Source: an uncultured Bacilli bacterium (GTDB lineage Bacteria; Bacillota_I; Bacilli_A; RF39; UBA660). From it: 8,343 nt of DNA. The position numbers and the translations under genes were made by a program. A model generated the notes under the pieces. The model searched no databases. It saw only the letters and a list, made by a program, of their open reading frames with translations, and was not told where the DNA came from. How positions within the stretch are numbered: the first letter of the stretch is position 1; every line of letters starts with the position of its first letter. Positions 6,061-8,343 of the stretch are shown in pieces. Where the stretch lies: assembly GCA_934167935.1 (NCBI GenBank), contig CAKPMH010000038.1, positions 1 to 8,343 of the forward strand, given 5' to 3'.

Positions 6061-7065
6061 TTAATCTTTATAAGCCTCTTTGTATTCTCCTGATAAGATA
6101 TTGTCTATCCAATCAGTATTTTCTAAATACCAATCTATAGTTTCTTTAATACCGTCTTCAAATGTGTATGTTCTTGTCCATCCTAATTCTTTTTCTACTT
6201 TAGATGAATCTATCGCGTATCTTAAATCATGACCTTTTCTGTCACTAACAAACTCTATTAAATCTTCACTTTTACCAAGTTGTTTTAAAATTGTTTTTAC
6301 AATAGTTAGATTAGTTCTTTCAGAGTGTCCTCCAAGATTATATACTTCTCCAACACGACCATTTCTAACAATTAAATCAACTCCTATATTATGATCGATT
6401 ACATGAATCCAATCACGAACATTTTCACCTGTTCCATATACTGGAATTTTTTCATTTTTTAGAGCTTTTGAAATAACAACTGGTATTAATTTTTCTGGAA
6501 ATTGGTATGGTCCATAGTTATTAGAACAACGACTGATAGTTACTGGAAGACCATAAGTTCTATAGTATGCTCCTACTAATAAATCAGCACTTGCCTTACT
6601 TGTTGAATATGGACTTGATGTATGAATTGGAGTATTTTCTGTAAATAATAAATCAGGTCTATCAAGTGGTAAATCTCCATATACTTCATCAGTTGAAACT
6701 TGATGATATCTTTTTACATTATACTTTAATGATGCATCCATAAGTACTTGAGTTCCAATAATATTAGTTGTTAAAAATATACCTGGATTTTTGATAGAAT
6801 TATCTACGTGAGACTCAGCTGCAAAGTTAATTACAACATCAAATTTTTCATCATTAAATAATTTATCTATAAAATCTCTATCAGTAATATCTCCATGAAC
6901 AAATTTATAGTTATCTTTTCCTTCTAAATCTTTGATATTATTATAATTTCCTGCATAAGTTAACGCATCTAAGCAAACAAAATAATCTTCAGGATATTTA
7001 TTAACTACATAATGCATATAGTTACTTCCAATAAATCCTGCTCCTCCTGTTACTAAAAATTTCAT
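6061..7065 (-). CDS. rmlB: dTDP-glucose 4,6-dehydratase
   Basis: This 334-residue protein is full length for RmlB, which converts dTDP-glucose to dTDP-4-keto-6-deoxyglucose, the second step toward dTDP-L-rhamnose and other deoxysugars. It shows GGAGFIG (7-13) for NAD, LDALTYAGN (32-40), FAAESHVDNSI (81-91), the catalytic STDEVYG (124-130, with Asp126 and Glu127), YSTSK (Tyr153, Lys157), RCSNNYGPYQFPEKLIP (about 179-195), and VRDWIHVIDH. The set is diagnostic and separates it from the neighbouring epimerase. A GAGGTGA-type ribosome site sits a few bases before the ATG. It starts 20 nt after the DUF6020 gene and is clearly co-directional. No rmlA, rmlC or rmlD is in the window, so whether rhamnose or another deoxysugar is made cannot be decided here. 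Confidence 0.95.
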   Translation of the reverse strand: MKFLVTGGAGFIGSNYMHYVVNKYPEDYFVCLDALTYAGNYNNIKDLEGKDNYKFVHGDITDRDFIDKLFNDEKFDVVINFAAESHVDNSIKNPGIFLTTNIIGTQVLMDASLKYNVKRYHQVSTDEVYGDLPLDRPDLLFTENTPIHTSSPYSTSKASADLLVGAYYRTYGLPVTISRCSNNYGPYQFPEKLIPVVISKALKNEKIPVYGTGENVRDWIHVIDHNIGVDLIVRNGRVGEVYNLGGHSERTNLTIVKTILKQLGKSEDLIEFVSDRKGHDLRYAIDSSKVEKELGWTRTYTFEDGIKETIDWYLENTDWIDNILSGEYKEAYKD

Positions 7066-7085
7066 ATTTTCACCTCTTTTATTTA

Positions 7086-8343
7086 TTATTTTAATATTTC
7101 ATTTGGACATATAATTAAACACAAAAATATAGGATACATTAACACAAAAGGAAAAATATATCTAAAATTACTAACTGGTCCAAATATATAAGTTACCCAT
7201 AATAAAAATGGTAAAGAAATAACTGCAATTTTTTTATTACTTATTTTTTTATTTAAATCAATTGTTGAACATATCATTAAAATTAGTGGTAATGCTAATG
7301 AGAACAGCAAATTAATTACAGGTATTTTTTTAACAAATTCATATGATACAATTTTTCTATAGTACTTTTCTAATATAGGTATTTTACTCTTCATAACTGG
7401 TGAATATTCTTTAGTTGCTGCATAATCAAGCGCTATATATTTTCTCTTTGAATAATCATCAACTGCCTTTGCGTCAAAATACCAATATGGTAAATTTAAA
7501 GATAAAAATGAATCGATGTAATCCATTGGATATTTCAAGAATAGTTCTAAATATAATTTATAAAATTTGAATTTATTATTATTATAATATTCTGTTTTAA
7601 AACAATTTTTTATTGGATCAGCAAATCTTGGATTATAAAGATTAGTTATTTGGTCATACTCTAAAAATAAATCTATTTTTCTTTTATAACTATCACTAAT
7701 TTTATTATTAGCAACAACATTTGCAATTTGTTGCATAGGAACTGATAATGATTCTCTGGAATTTCCCTCTTTTATTCCTAAATAATTATATATACAATTA
7801 TTTATAAAAAAATAAACAATTATAGGTAATATCAACACTATAATCCCTTTTTTATATTTTTTTTCGACGGAAAAAATTATTATAGGAAGACTTAATACAT
7901 ATGCATAAATAACATTATTTCTAAATAGTAATAATAATGAAATAAATATTATACATTTAGATTTATTTAAATTATTGGCTAAGTATTTTTTTGGTTCACT
8001 AATTAAGTAAATAATTTCAACAATACTTAAGATAAAAAACACTGATAAAAATACATCTTTTGTCATTTCTAATGAAAAAACTGAAATAACTGGATTAATA
8101 CAAAAGAACAATATACTGCAAATTATTATTTTATAATTTATTTTTTTATCTATTAATAGTTTTATTACCTTAGAAAGAGCAAAGGATAAAAACAACATTT
8201 GGGTCAACGAATATAAACTCAATGGTTCAATTCTACTAAGTTTACCTATATTTAAAAATATTGCCCATATCATAGTGTGAAGTGGTGGATGAAATTTACT
8301 ATAATATGAAAAACTTCCAGATAAAGCTTGTTCAGTATTTGCA
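7086..8343 (-). CDS. DUF6020-like multi-pass membrane protein, GT-C-type candidate (5' end cut off by the window)
   Basis: The reading frame is open through the right edge, giving 418 residues from the first full codon, so the ATG at 8273 is an internal methionine and not the start. The 23 residues before it include SKFHPPLHT, a motif of the HxPxxHT kind found after the first luminal loop of GT-C-like and DUF6020 proteins. Further features are a Met-Thr-Lys-Asp motif (MTKDV, about 93-97), RESLSVPMQQIA (about 196-207), RFADPIKN (about 239-246), and a C-terminal GPVSNFRYIFPF (about 388-399). About nine hydrophobic segments are visible. The family is thought to act in surface glycan assembly, possibly using polyprenyl-phosphate sugars, but its reaction is not established. 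It is the first visible gene of the minus-strand unit; its promoter is beyond the window. Confidence 0.75.
   Translation of the reverse strand, partial: ANTEQALSGSFSYYSKFHPPLHTMIWAIFLNIGKLSRIEPLSLYSLTQMLFLSFALSKVIKLLIDKKINYKIIICSILFFCINPVISVFSLEMTKDVFLSVFFILSIVEIIYLISEPKKYLANNLNKSKCIIFISLLLLFRNNVIYAYVLSLPIIIFSVEKKYKKGIIVLILPIIVYFFINNCIYNYLGIKEGNSRESLSVPMQQIANVVANNKISDSYKRKIDLFLEYDQITNLYNPRFADPIKNCFKTEYYNNNKFKFYKLYLELFLKYPMDYIDSFLSLNLPYWYFDAKAVDDYSKRKYIALDYAATKEYSPVMKSKIPILEKYYRKIVSYEFVKKIPVINLLFSLALPLILMICSTIDLNKKISNKKIAVISLPFLLWVTYIFGPVSNFRYIFPFVLMYPIFLCLIICPNEILK

Noticed and set aside
8271..8273. ATG at 8273 as the start of the DUF6020-like gene
   Set aside because: The frame stays open upstream to the window edge and encodes the family-like SKFHPPLHT motif, and there is no ribosome site before this ATG.
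400..8343. Alternative genetic code (TGA as tryptophan), suggested by extreme AT content and the lack of any TGA stop
   Set aside because: Tryptophan positions use TGG and all complete proteins have normal family lengths under the standard bacterial code; seven stops are too few to read meaning into missing TGA.

Overview
The window looks like part of a surface-polysaccharide (capsule or wall-glycan) locus from a very AT-rich Gram-positive bacterium of the Bacillota. By eye the GC content is roughly a quarter; I did not compute it. The evidence for this origin is the strong AGGAG/GGTGA-type ribosome sites before most genes, a TupA-type ATP-grasp gene, a protein with cell-wall-binding repeats, and DUF2142 and DUF6020 membrane proteins. 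The standard bacterial code applies: tryptophans are TGG in proteins of full family length. All seven visible stops are TAA (5) or TAG (2), none TGA. I cannot name a species.

Layout. On the right (3194-8343, minus strand) five genes run head to tail: a DUF6020-type multi-pass membrane protein cut by the window edge, dTDP-glucose 4,6-dehydratase (rmlB), a UDP-glucuronate 4-epimerase-like enzyme, a membrane-anchored SGNH hydrolase, and a TupA-like ATP-grasp protein. A perfect hairpin ends this unit and also the converging plus-strand gene, an acyltransferase-3 membrane protein (2130-3185). To its left lies a 188-bp divergent control region with two facing extended -10 promoters that share unusual sequence similarity. 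It drives the acyltransferase to the right and, to the left, a DUF2142 membrane protein followed by a cell-wall-binding-repeat protein that runs off the left edge.

How the genes may fit together (inference). RmlB and the epimerase supply activated sugars: a dTDP-4-keto-6-deoxy sugar on the way to rhamnose or a relative, and a UDP-uronic acid such as UDP-galacturonate. The DUF2142 and DUF6020 proteins resemble polyprenyl-phosphate-dependent membrane glycosyltransferases or polymer-assembly proteins. The ATP-grasp protein may amidate or ligate amino acids to uronate carboxyls. The acyltransferase and the extracytoplasmic SGNH hydrolase could add and remove, or relay, O-acyl groups. The repeat protein may be exported and bind the wall. 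The combination suggests a uronate-containing, possibly amino-acid-decorated and acylated surface glycan. No cytosolic glycosyltransferase, flippase or polymerase of the Wzx/Wzy type is visible, so the locus must continue outside the window.

The longest stretch without a gene is 188 bp. I saw no tRNA, rRNA, CRISPR array, transposase or integrase.
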